From Christensenella sp. UBA5327 (GTDB lineage Bacteria > Bacillota > Clostridia > Christensenellales > Aristaeellaceae), in the NCBI GenBank assembly GCA_002411105.1, contig DHQX01000047.1, positions 61,586-83,695 on the forward strand: DNA of 22,110 nucleotides, read 5' to 3'. The notes beneath the pieces were generated by a model. It was not told the origin of the DNA, did no database searches, and saw only the letters and a program-made list of their open reading frames with translations. A program made the translations under genes and the position numbers. This document shows, in pieces, positions 7,937 through 15,761 of the stretch (its first letter is position 1; each line of letters starts with the position of its first letter).

Positions 7937-8626
7937 ATGGAAAACACTAGACTAAGTGCCACAGATAAAGAAATTCTTCATTCGGTTTCAATGTTAATGG
8001 AGGGGTTGAGTGGATTTTTAGGCGATGCGCATGAAATTGTGCTTCATAGTCTAGAGAATTTAGAACATTCAGTCATCAAGATCATTAACGGTCATTTTAC
8101 TGGTCGGGAAGTAGGAGCACCAATAACCAATTTGGCGATTCAGATGTTGCAAAAATCACAGAGCGGAAGCCAAGTTGAACAAGGAATAACATATTTTTCT
8201 GAAAACAGCAAAGGCGAAAAACTGAAGTCCTCAACTATCTTAATTCGTGGTGAAAAAGGAAAAACGATTGGTTTGCTTTGCATAAACCATTACTTAAATC
8301 AATCGTTGTCAGACTTTTTGTCATCGATGACACCTTCAGGGATGTCCGTTCAGAAAAATGGGGAGGAGGCTCAAGAGAATTATAGCCAGAATACCCAAGA
8401 GATGATTCGTTCAATTTGTCAAAAGAAAAAAAAGGAAGTAGTCTATAATACGCACATCTCTTCCTCAAATAAGAATCGAGAGATTATTCGATCCCTTTAT
8501 AACAAACACATCTTTAGTTTTAAGCACGCGGTACCAACTGTTGCCAATGAGCTTGGAATCTCTGTAAATACAGTTTATCTACACTTACGTAGTATAAAAA
8601 AGGGCTTAGGAAGCCTTGATCGATAG
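7937..8626 (+). CDS. YheO/DauR-type transcriptional regulator (PAS-like plus helix-turn-helix)
   Basis: A 229-residue protein. Residues about 8-125 match the YheO-like PAS domain pattern: EIVLHSLENLEHSVIKIING, then HFTGREVGAPITNLA, then LKSSTILIRGEKGKTIGLLCINHYL. Residues about 165-225 match the family C-terminal helix-turn-helix (SLYNKHIFSFKHAVPTVANE followed by LGISVNTVYLHLR). Characterised relatives include DauR of Pseudomonas, which controls D-arginine catabolism, and family members often sit beside RidA and PLP-enzyme genes, so this is the likely local regulator of the symporter operon. A linker of about 35 polar residues separates the domains. The gene has its own promoter and shares the AT-rich composition of the island. 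The start ATG has only a weak upstream purine run (GAAAGTGAAA). Confidence 0.9.
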   Translation: MENTRLSATDKEILHSVSMLMEGLSGFLGDAHEIVLHSLENLEHSVIKIINGHFTGREVGAPITNLAIQMLQKSQSGSQVEQGITYFSENSKGEKLKSSTILIRGEKGKTIGLLCINHYLNQSLSDFLSSMTPSGMSVQKNGEEAQENYSQNTQEMIRSICQKKKKEVVYNTHISSSNKNREIIRSLYNKHIFSFKHAVPTVANELGISVNTVYLHLRSIKKGLGSLDR

Positions 8627-8679
8627 TTGAAAAGAGCCATAACCGTATTGTGCAGTTTTTCAAATTTTTTGTTCTTTCG
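8627..8679. other. Convergent intergenic junction, right edge of the island
   Basis: The 53 bp between the convergent stops of the regulator and the ComEA-like gene. TTGAAAA (8627-8633) can pair with TTTTCAA (8657-8663), and a T6 run follows at 8665-8670. This would be only a weak AT-rich terminator for the plus-strand unit. GC content jumps to the high value of the flanks immediately after this point. Confidence 0.35.
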
Positions 8680-9048
8680 CTATTTCACATACGCCACCTC
8701 CCGCAGCGCCTCCACCCGTTTATCCCCTATGCCTTTGACCACCTTCAAGTCTTCTATGAAACTGAAGGGGCGGATCACCCGCTGGGCGATGATAGCGTCG
8801 GCCAGGGCGGCGCTGATGCCGGGCAGTGTCATCAATTGTTCCCGGGTGGCGGTGTTCAGGTTGAGCCCGTCAGGGTTCCCTGACACGGGGCGGGGCGGTG
8901 CTGGGGGCAAGGTTTCGCCCCCAGCGGCAAAGCGATGAAGGGTATTTACCTGCGTGCGGCCTGAAATGGCGGACACCGTGATAAACGCCGCCAGCAAAAG
9001 GCAAGCGGCCAGCATGATCAGGCCGGCCGCTTTGCGGGCATTTTTCAC
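8680..9048 (-). CDS. ComEA-like membrane-anchored helix-hairpin-helix protein
   Basis: A 122-residue protein. Residues about 8-28 form one N-terminal membrane anchor. A Gly/Pro-rich linker follows, then a C-terminal helix-hairpin-helix domain (about 62-122) with LNLNTATREQLMTLPGI and VVKGIGDKRVEALREV, the pattern of ComEA DNA receptors. ComEA binds incoming DNA at the outer face of the membrane during transformation. This version lacks the SLBB domain found in Bacillus ComEA and is shorter, so a role in DNA uptake is possible but not shown; no comEC is in the window. It starts with GTG inside the cysS stop (GTGA, 4-bp overlap), so it is translationally coupled to cysS and falls under the same T-box control. 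Confidence 0.8.
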   Translation of the reverse strand: MKNARKAAGLIMLAACLLLAAFITVSAISGRTQVNTLHRFAAGGETLPPAPPRPVSGNPDGLNLNTATREQLMTLPGISAALADAIIAQRVIRPFSFIEDLKVVKGIGDKRVEALREVAYVK

Positions 9049-10442
9049 AGGGCTTTGCGCACTTTCTGGCCCTGGGGGGTGTCCTCCACCACATAGCCCA
9101 GGTCAGTCAGCTGCTGGCGCAGGATGTCGCTTTGCTTCCAGTCCTTGTCCTTCCGGGCCTGGGCGCGGGCGTCAGCCAATTGCTGCACCGCTTCCGGCAG
9201 CCCTTCCTGCTTTTTCCTGAGGATGCCCAGCAGCTGGGTGGCCTCATGCAGCGTGTCCCAGGCCGCCTGGACGGCGGCACGGGCGCTGGTCTCATTCAAC
9301 CGCGTGTTCACCTCATACACCAGTTCAAACAGGGCGGCCATGGCCTCAGCGGTGTTCAGGTCATCAGCCAGGGCGACATCAAAGCGGGCCAGGCTGTCCT
9401 TTGCCCCCTGGATGAACGCCTCATCCTCAGGCATCAGCGGCTTGTCCTGGGTTTTTTCCAGCAGGAAGGCCAGGTGGTCCCGGGCGGTATACAGCCTGGT
9501 CAGGGAGGCGCGGGCCTGCTCCATCATCTCCCGGCTGAAGTTCAACGGGCTTCTGTAGTGGGCGGAGAGCATGAACATGCGCACATCCTCAGCGTCATAT
9601 TCCTTCAGGATATCCCGGACGGTAAAGAAATTGCCCAGGGATTTGGACATCTTCTGGCTGTCAATGTTCAAAAAGCCGTTGTGCATCCAGTAGCGCACAA
9701 AGGGATGCCCCGTGGCGCCCTCGCTCTGGGCGACCTCATTCTCGTGGTGGGGAAAGATCAGGTCCTGGCCGCCGCAGTGGATGTCGATGGTGTCGCCCAG
9801 GTATTCCATGCTCATGGCGCTGCACTCGATGTGCCAGCCAGGGCGGCCTTTCCCCCAGGGGCTGTCCCAGCTGGGTTCGCCGGGCTTTTCCGCCTTCCAC
9901 AGGGCGAAGTCAATGGGGGAGCGCTTCTCCTCGTCCACGCTCACCCGAGCGCCTTCCTCCAGCTCCTCCATGTCCTGGCCGGAAAGCTTGCCATAATCCG
10001 GAAAGCTGGCGGCGCTGTAATACACGTCTCCGTCTTGCTCATAGGCCATGCCCTTGTCGATGAGCTCCTGAATGATCACGATGATCTGTGGGATATGCTC
10101 CGTGGCCCGGGGATGCACATCGGCAGGCTCCACCCCCAGGGCACCGGCGTCCTTGTAATACTCTTCGATGAAGCGGTCACCCAACGCCTGCACCGTGATG
10201 CCCTCGCGGTTGGCGCGCTGGATCATCTTGTCGTCGATGTCGGTGAAGTTCTGCACAAAGGTGACCGCATAGCCCTGGCGCTTCAATACCCTGCGCAGCA
10301 GATCAAACATGATGAAGGGGCGGGCGTTGCCGATGTGAAAATAGTCATACACCGTGGGGCCGCAGCAATAGACCCCCGCCTTCCCTTCTTTCAGGGGAAT
10401 GAAGTCCTCCTTTTTCCTGGTCTGGCTGTTGTAAATGCGCAT
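9045..10442 (-). CDS. cysS: Cysteinyl-tRNA synthetase
   Basis: A 465-residue class I aminoacyl-tRNA synthetase that charges tRNA-Cys. Visible signatures are FHIGN (HIGH motif, 36-39), QKMSKSLGN (KMSKS at 264-268) and the zinc site that discriminates cysteine: Cys27, Cys207 (WHIEC), His232 and Glu236 (FPHHENE), all present. The anticodon-binding DALR-type region occupies the C-terminal third. An upstream in-frame ATG exists at 10451, but AAAGG abuts it with no spacing. The same AAAGG is 9 nt from ATG 10442, and the protein then begins MRIYNSQTRKKEDF like other family members, so 10442 is preferred. Expression should be set by the T-box just upstream. Confidence 0.97.
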   Translation of the reverse strand: MRIYNSQTRKKEDFIPLKEGKAGVYCCGPTVYDYFHIGNARPFIMFDLLRRVLKRQGYAVTFVQNFTDIDDKMIQRANREGITVQALGDRFIEEYYKDAGALGVEPADVHPRATEHIPQIIVIIQELIDKGMAYEQDGDVYYSAASFPDYGKLSGQDMEELEEGARVSVDEEKRSPIDFALWKAEKPGEPSWDSPWGKGRPGWHIECSAMSMEYLGDTIDIHCGGQDLIFPHHENEVAQSEGATGHPFVRYWMHNGFLNIDSQKMSKSLGNFFTVRDILKEYDAEDVRMFMLSAHYRSPLNFSREMMEQARASLTRLYTARDHLAFLLEKTQDKPLMPEDEAFIQGAKDSLARFDVALADDLNTAEAMAALFELVYEVNTRLNETSARAAVQAAWDTLHEATQLLGILRKKQEGLPEAVQQLADARAQARKDKDWKQSDILRQQLTDLGYVVEDTPQGQKVRKAL

Positions 10443-10454
10443 ACACTTCATCCT

Positions 10455-10694
10455 TTCTAAACCAAGGGGCAGCTGTCTCTGTCAGAGACGGCTGCCTGCC
10501 GTGGTTCCACTCTGGTGGAAGGGCTTGCCGCCCTTCCGCTCAAAGGCCTTAACGCGGCCGCACGGGCAATCCTAAACGGTTTTCGGACTGCCTGCTCCCG
10601 GGGGCACTGCCTGGCTGTGACGCAGGCGCGCTCCCAGCCCTGGCGCACCCTCTCTTGGCATCGATTCTCAGGCGTTTTTCCCGCTCATCGCAGG
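10455..10694 (-). promoter_or_regulatory. T-box riboswitch, cysteine-specific, controlling cysS
   Basis: Read on the minus strand, this leader has the T-box sequence AGAGTGGAACCACGG (10513 to 10499), one change at each of a few sites from the consensus AGGGTGGNACCGCG. Upstream is a perfect 8-bp stem-loop (GGAAGGGC/GCCCTTCC), a likely stem III. Further upstream is a long stem I closed by CCTGC (10694-10690) with GCAGG, containing the AGAGAG and GGCTGGGAG distal-loop features. A UGC cysteine codon (10606-10604) lies on the 3' side of the proposed specifier loop. The UGGA bulge would pair with a tRNA ending UCCA, matching the U73 discriminator of tRNA-Cys. Uncharged tRNA-Cys should favour expression of cysS and the ComEA-like gene. 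Confidence 0.88.
10460..10506 (-). terminator. T-box alternative (terminator-side) hairpin
   Basis: On the minus strand GGCAGC/GCTGCC and GTCTCT/AGAGAC stack around a GAC loop with one mismatch. The T-box end AACCACGG can also pair with CCTTGGTT below, making this fold exclusive of the antiterminator. The U-run is poor (CCTTGGTTTAG), and the ribosome site follows within 10 nt. Confidence 0.6.
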
Positions 10695-12758
10695 ATTATC
10701 ATAGCGGACAGCAATTTTTCTGTCAAGCAGGGGATTGGCTGAGCGGATCAGCTCCTCCTGGGCGTTGATGGCCGGTTCACGGCGGGGTACGCGCTCATAG
10801 AGATTTCCCTCAATCAGCTGCCAGCGCTTGCGGTTATCCATGAAGCCCAGCTCCAGGATGTCCACGATGTGGCTGACAATCGCCCGGTCCTTGACAGGCG
10901 CTGTCAGCTCCACCCGTTTGTTGAGGTTGCGCGGCATCAGGTCAGCGGAGGACAGGAAGACCTCCCGCTCGCCATTGTTCTCAAACACATAAAGCCGGGG
11001 ATGCTCCAGGAACCGGCCCACAGTGCTGTAGATCTCAAGGTTTTTGTGCTCTTTGTACCTGAGGGTGCAGATGCCCCGCACCATCATCCGCACCTTCACC
11101 CCGGCATCGGCCGCCTGCAGGATGGCCGCGATCATCTCCGGGTCAGAAAAGGAGTTCATCTTCAGGATGATGCCGCTTTTAAGGCCCCGCTTGGCATTGT
11201 ACTCCTCCCTTCTGACGCGCATGAGCATCTCCTGCCGGAGGGAATAGGGTGAGGCGATGAGTTCCCGCATCGGGTAGGTGTAGTTGTAGCCGGTGATGAG
11301 GTTGAAAAAGGCGCCCGCATCCTCCCCCATCTGCCGGTCACAGGTCATGATGCCCATGTCAGTATAGATGCGGGCGGTCACGTCATTATAGTTGCCGGTG
11401 CCCACATGGACATAATAGCGCAGGCCATCGGGCTCCCTTCTCACCACCAGGGTCACCTTGGAGTGGGTTTTCCATCGGGGCACGCCATACAGCACATGGC
11501 AGCCCGCCTTCTCCAGCGCCTTGCTCCAGGCGATGTTATGCTCCTCATCAAAGCGGGCACGCACCTCGATGAGCACGGTCACCTGCTTGCCGTTTTGCGC
11601 CGCCCGGGCCAGGGCGTCAATCAGCGGGCTGTGGGAGGACACCCGGTAGAGGGTCTGCTTGATGGCCAGCACATTAGGGTCAACCGCGGACTCGGCCACC
11701 AGGCGCACAATGGGGTCAAAGCTGTCATAGGGATGATGGAAAAACAGGTCACCCCCCCGGATGGTGCGGAAGATGGACTCCTTGGCCATGAGTCTGGGGT
11801 GTATGCGGGGGGTGTAGGGCGTGAAGCGCAGGTGGTCAAAATCCGGCAGCGCGCACAACTGCCGCATAAAAAACCGCAGGTCAAGGGGGCCTTCCACCTG
11901 CACCCGGGCGCTGTCAGGCACCTCAAGGCAGGTCTGGAGCATGTCCAGCAGCTTTTTATTGGCCTTCGCCGGCACCTCCAGCCTGACGATCTTGCCATAG
12001 GAGCGGCGCTTGACGCTCTTGGACATCTCCGAGAGCAGGTTGTCCATGTCCTCCAGGTTCATCACAAAATCAGTGTTGCGGGTGATGCGGAAAGGCATCT
12101 GGGCCAGGGGCGTCAGGTGGATGAACAGGGTGGGCAGGAACATCATGATCAGGTCTTCCAGCAGGATGCCCCGGGCGGTGCCGGCCCCCATGGGCAGCAT
12201 CACCACGCGCTTGAGCGCCCGGGGCACCGGCACCAGGGCGAGCTGGGGCAGACCGCCCTTGTCAGACTGCAGGAGCACCGCGATATAGATGGCTTTTGCG
12301 GTCAGGATGGGGAAAGGCTGCTGGAGGTTGATGGTGCGCGGGGTAAGGACTGGCAGCACCTGGGTGGAGAAATACTGCTCAAGCCAGCTGCGCTGGTCCC
12401 GGTCCAGCTCCTCTGGGGACAGCAGAAGAAGCCCTTCCTTGCGCAGCGCCGGCAGCAGCTCGTGGCTTAAGGCATGGTACTGGCGCTTCACCTGGGCAGC
12501 CACGGCTTTCCTGATCAGTTTCAGCTGCACCGCAGGGATAAGGCCGGCCGGGTCCGGGCGGGTGATGCCGGCATCCATCTTGCGCTCCAGCTTCCCCACC
12601 CGCACCATAAAAAATTCGTCCAGGTTATTCGAAACGATGGACAAAAATTTTGCCCGCTCCAGCAGCGGGTTGTCTTTGTTCATGCCTTCTGACAGCACCC
12701 GGGCGTTGAAGTGCAGCCAGCTCAGCTCCCGGTTGTAATACAGGGTTTTGTACTGCAA
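10668..12758 (-). CDS. ppk1: Polyphosphate kinase 1
   Basis: A 696-residue enzyme that polymerises the gamma-phosphate of ATP into polyphosphate, reversibly. It has full PPK1 length and order: N-terminal domain beginning with NRELSWLHFNARVL, a head domain, then two phospholipase-D-like C domains. The autophosphorylated histidine corresponds to His432 (KTHSK) and the second catalytic histidine to His586 (GRFLEHPRLY); YVHVGTGNYND (450-460) is also intact. The start is TTG at 12758, supported by AGGAGGG at 12769-12763. It lies 13 bp after the metallophosphoesterase-like gene and appears to be the last gene of the phosphate operon. Its 3' end houses the next promoter. Together with the Na/Pi transporter upstream it couples Pi import to storage. 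Confidence 0.97.
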   Translation of the reverse strand: MQYKTLYYNRELSWLHFNARVLSEGMNKDNPLLERAKFLSIVSNNLDEFFMVRVGKLERKMDAGITRPDPAGLIPAVQLKLIRKAVAAQVKRQYHALSHELLPALRKEGLLLLSPEELDRDQRSWLEQYFSTQVLPVLTPRTINLQQPFPILTAKAIYIAVLLQSDKGGLPQLALVPVPRALKRVVMLPMGAGTARGILLEDLIMMFLPTLFIHLTPLAQMPFRITRNTDFVMNLEDMDNLLSEMSKSVKRRSYGKIVRLEVPAKANKKLLDMLQTCLEVPDSARVQVEGPLDLRFFMRQLCALPDFDHLRFTPYTPRIHPRLMAKESIFRTIRGGDLFFHHPYDSFDPIVRLVAESAVDPNVLAIKQTLYRVSSHSPLIDALARAAQNGKQVTVLIEVRARFDEEHNIAWSKALEKAGCHVLYGVPRWKTHSKVTLVVRREPDGLRYYVHVGTGNYNDVTARIYTDMGIMTCDRQMGEDAGAFFNLITGYNYTYPMRELIASPYSLRQEMLMRVRREEYNAKRGLKSGIILKMNSFSDPEMIAAILQAADAGVKVRMMVRGICTLRYKEHKNLEIYSTVGRFLEHPRLYVFENNGEREVFLSSADLMPRNLNKRVELTAPVKDRAIVSHIVDILELGFMDNRKRWQLIEGNLYERVPRREPAINAQEELIRSANPLLDRKIAVRYDNPAMSGKNA
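10698..10726 (-). promoter_or_regulatory. Promoter of the T-box/cysS unit, inside the ppk 3' end
   Basis: On the minus strand TTGACA (10726-10721), a 17 bp spacer and TATGAT (10703-10698). It lies wholly within the last codons of ppk, and transcription would begin at the base of T-box stem I. Confidence 0.85.
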
Positions 12759-12771
12759 GGATCCCTCCTGA

Positions 12772-13839
12772 TTATCGTAGCCTTCGCGTCAGCTGGATGA
12801 GGGTGGCGGTGGGCCGGTTAAAAAGCCTGATGGGGATGGGATAATAGCTGGACACCCCAAGACCCGGGCTGATATAGACAGCCTGGCCCTTGTATACTGA
12901 GAGGCCGCTGATGCCCTCCTCCCCCGGCAGCCAGCCGCCTGTCCGCCCCTCCTGGGGCGGCAGATAGATGGGCCCAAGCCCTGGCAGACGCGCCTGGCCA
13001 CCGTTTAGCTGCCCGGAGAGATACACCTGGGGCAAAAGCGCGCCGGTGCTCTCCGCCGCGTCCCGCATCTCGGCCAAAACCTCAGGGTCCGGCGGGTGGT
13101 GGCGCAGGGCCACGATGGTGTCACCTGGCCTGATCTCAGCCCGGGCTGCGATCTTGGTCTCCACGATCCTGAGCTGATATTCCGCCAGGCGCAGCTGGAC
13201 CCCGGTGTCAGGGGCAGCGGGGTTTGAGGAGGCTTTCAGTTGGTTCACCCGATCCTGATAGGCACGGCGGGCACTGGCAAGGTCCAGTTCAAACATGTCC
13301 GCCGGGCAGAACCAGATGCGGCTGCCCTCCTCCTCCAGCGCCCAGGGGCGGTCCAGGTAGGACGCGCCCTTGGCCTGGGCCTGGCGCACCCAGGGGGCAA
13401 ACACCTCGCTGTCCCCGTGGGCGGTGTCAAGCAGCGGGGGCGGGTCGCTGGAGCCCGCGATAAAAAACACCGGCACCTTGTTGCCAAGCACCTCAAGGAG
13501 GGTGAGCAGCGGCTGCGCATTGCCGCTTTTCCCCACCATGTCGCCGGTCAGGCACACAGCCTGGTAGCTCTCCTGCTCCAGCGCTTTTTTCAGATGCTCA
13601 TGGTTGGCGCCCAGGCTTGCAGCGTTCAGGTCGCTCAGGTGCAGAATGCTGAACCCCTCAAGCGCCCGGGGCAACTCCGGCAGGGTGATGGCCTGCTCTG
13701 TCAGCTTCACAAAGCGGTTGGCCAGGCTGTTGAGGCCTACCATCACCCCCAGGGCAATGAGCAGCAAAAAAAGCACCGTCAGGCAGCCATAGCGTTTCTT
13801 GCGCCGCCTGGGGGCAAACAGGCTCTGCCGGCGGGCCAT
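12772..13839 (-). CDS. Membrane-anchored metallophosphoesterase-like protein, probably inactive
   Basis: A 355-residue protein. A basic N-terminus (RRRKKR, 11-16) and one membrane helix (about 18-36) precede a domain laid out like YkuE/YaeI-type calcineurin-like phosphoesterases. The expected metal-ligand motifs are altered: D-x-H is D70-L-N72, GNHD is GSSD (129-132) and GHTHGG is GQLNGG (276-281). GD (99-100) and the His-His-Pro site (247-249) remain. With the metal histidines replaced by Asn, Ser, Gln and Asn, catalysis is unlikely, suggesting a binding or regulatory pseudo-enzyme. An insertion of about 50 residues rich in Ala/Arg/Gln (about 185-235) may be helical or coiled. The frame opens earlier (13905), but ATG 13839 avoids overlap with the transporter. 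The gene lies between the Na/Pi transporter and ppk. Confidence 0.75.
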   Translation of the reverse strand: MARRQSLFAPRRRKKRYGCLTVLFLLLIALGVMVGLNSLANRFVKLTEQAITLPELPRALEGFSILHLSDLNAASLGANHEHLKKALEQESYQAVCLTGDMVGKSGNAQPLLTLLEVLGNKVPVFFIAGSSDPPPLLDTAHGDSEVFAPWVRQAQAKGASYLDRPWALEEEGSRIWFCPADMFELDLASARRAYQDRVNQLKASSNPAAPDTGVQLRLAEYQLRIVETKIAARAEIRPGDTIVALRHHPPDPEVLAEMRDAAESTGALLPQVYLSGQLNGGQARLPGLGPIYLPPQEGRTGGWLPGEEGISGLSVYKGQAVYISPGLGVSSYYPIPIRLFNRPTATLIQLTRRLR

Positions 13840-13867
13840 TATGCCCTGCCTTTCCAGCTGACCGGCT

Positions 13868-15688
13868 TCATGGCAGCGCCGGCTGGGCATCGCCGCCGCT
13901 TTCAAGCGCCGGCTCTGAGGCGTTCATGCTAAGCGAGAGAGGGCCCAAGGCGTATTTCTCAAGATATGCCAGGTGCATCTGCTGGAAGCGCTCCCCGGCC
14001 TCACCATGGCTGAGGGATTTGACATATTCATGGGCATCCACGCTGCCGTGGCGCTCAGTTTCAATGACGCTGGTGGCGATGTTGGAACAGTGGTCGCTCA
14101 CCCGCTCCAGGTTGGTCAAAAAATCTGAGAGCACAAAGCCCAGCTCAATGGTGCAGCAGCCGGTTTTCAGCCGGTCGATGTGGGCCGCCTTGATCTGGCT
14201 GCGCAAAAGGTCCACCACCTGCTCCAGCGGCTCCACCTGCTCGGCCATGGCCAGGTCGTTTTTCACAAAGGCGTCCACCGTGATCCGCAGACACTCGCTC
14301 ACGGCCTCCCGCATCACCCGGGTCTCATGCTGGGCGGCGGGGGAGAACTGGATCTTTTTTCGGTTTATCTCGTCCGCCACCTCCACCAGGTTCACCGCAT
14401 GGTCGCTGATACGCTCAAAGTCACCGATGATGTGCAGAAGCTTTGACAACTCCCGCCCATCCCTGTCAGAGAGCTGGCGGGTGCCGACCTTGACCATGTA
14501 TTCCCCCAGCTTGTCCTCATACATGTCAATCTGGCTCTCGGCGTCGGCGATGGCTTCGGCCTTCTTGTGGTCAAACCGGTCAAGCAGCTGCATGGCGTCC
14601 AGAAAAGCGTCCCCGGCGATGGTGGCCATCTCGCAGGAGAGCTTGCGGCACTGTTCAACCGCGATGCTGGGGGTGGCCAGCAGCCTGTCATCCAGCACCA
14701 CAAAGCGTTCCCCCCGCTTGTCCTCATGCACCGTGCGCCGGGCCAGCCACTCCAGCTTATCCATGAAAGGAAACAGCAGCGTCACCGTAAAGACATTGAA
14801 GACGGTGTGGATGATGGCGATGCCAAAGGCCGAAGCGGCATGGTTCACAAAGGCAAACCGGAACAAGGCGTTGAACAGGTAGAACAGCGCAAGAAAAACA
14901 AGGGTGCCGATGAGGTTGAAAATCAGGTGCACCGCTGCCACGCGCTTGGCGTTGCTGTTGGCGCCGATGGCGGAGATGATGGCGGTGACGCAGGTGCCGA
15001 TGTTCTGCCCCATGATGATGGGGAGGGCGGAAGCATAGCTGATAGCACCGGTGTTGGCGATGGCCTGCAAAACGCCCACAGAGGCAGAGGAGCTTTGCAG
15101 CACTGCGGTCACAAAAGCCCCCACCAGAACCCCCAGCACAGGGTTTGAAAACAGGGTGACCAGGCTGATGAAGCCCTGATCCTTCGCAAGCCCGCTGACC
15201 GCGTCTGACATCTGCCCCATGCCGAACATCAGGATGGCAAAGCCGATGAGGATGCCGGCCAGATCCTTTTTGCGCCGGGAGGTGAGGTGCATCACAATGC
15301 CCACAAAGGCCAGCAGCGGCGAGAAGGTGGCGGGCTTGAACAGGGATACCCAGAAGTTGCTGCTTTGAATGCCGGTGAGGGAGAGCAGCCAGGCGGTGAT
15401 GGTGGTGCCGATGTTGGCCCCCATGACGACGCTGATGGCCTGGCGCAGCGTCATGATGCCGGAGTTCACAAAGCCCACCGTCATGACGGTGGTGGCAGAG
15501 GATGACTGCATGATGGCCGTGACGCCGGCCCCCAACAGCACGCCCTTGATCGGGCTTTTGGTCAGCTGCTCAAGAATGGGCTTTAGCCGCGTGCCTGCCC
15601 GCTTCTCCAGGGATTCCCCCATCAGCTGCATGCCAAAAAGAAAGAGCGCCAAGCCGCCCAAAAGTGAGAATGCGTTATAAACGTTCAT
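13868..15688 (-). CDS. Na/Pi cotransporter family protein with PhoU-like domain
   Basis: A 606-residue protein. The N-terminal half holds two inverted Na/Pi-cotransporter repeats with the hallmark QSSSATT (61-67) and QSSSAS (198-203), and about eight membrane helices up to about residue 310. The C-terminal half (about 340-560) is a helical PhoU-like domain, known in such proteins to adjust phosphate uptake. It should import Pi with Na+. A GTG at 15721 is in frame, but ATG 15688 begins the protein immediately before the conserved first helix (NVYNAFSLLGGLALFLFGMQ) and is preferred. It heads an operon with the phosphoesterase-like gene (28 bp gap) and ppk1 (13 bp further), a clear phosphate uptake and storage set. 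Confidence 0.93.
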   Translation of the reverse strand: MNVYNAFSLLGGLALFLFGMQLMGESLEKRAGTRLKPILEQLTKSPIKGVLLGAGVTAIMQSSSATTVMTVGFVNSGIMTLRQAISVVMGANIGTTITAWLLSLTGIQSSNFWVSLFKPATFSPLLAFVGIVMHLTSRRKKDLAGILIGFAILMFGMGQMSDAVSGLAKDQGFISLVTLFSNPVLGVLVGAFVTAVLQSSSASVGVLQAIANTGAISYASALPIIMGQNIGTCVTAIISAIGANSNAKRVAAVHLIFNLIGTLVFLALFYLFNALFRFAFVNHAASAFGIAIIHTVFNVFTVTLLFPFMDKLEWLARRTVHEDKRGERFVVLDDRLLATPSIAVEQCRKLSCEMATIAGDAFLDAMQLLDRFDHKKAEAIADAESQIDMYEDKLGEYMVKVGTRQLSDRDGRELSKLLHIIGDFERISDHAVNLVEVADEINRKKIQFSPAAQHETRVMREAVSECLRITVDAFVKNDLAMAEQVEPLEQVVDLLRSQIKAAHIDRLKTGCCTIELGFVLSDFLTNLERVSDHCSNIATSVIETERHGSVDAHEYVKSLSHGEAGERFQQMHLAYLEKYALGPLSLSMNASEPALESGGDAQPALP

Positions 15689-15761
15689 GAACCTGTTGCC
15701 CCCTGTCCCGGAAATTCCCACAGCCGGCTTCTGGCCATAAAAACCTCAAACTCATGGCATC

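Noticed and set aside
9132..10460. A 442-codon open frame antisense to cysS
   Set aside because: It is the mirror of a strongly conserved cysS frame in GC-rich DNA, has no family motifs, and its translation is typical shadow composition.
11406..12470. A 354-codon open frame antisense to ppk1
   Set aside because: The opposite strand encodes an intact PPK1 with both catalytic histidines; the antisense frame is His/Gly/Gln-rich shadow sequence without motifs or a ribosome site.
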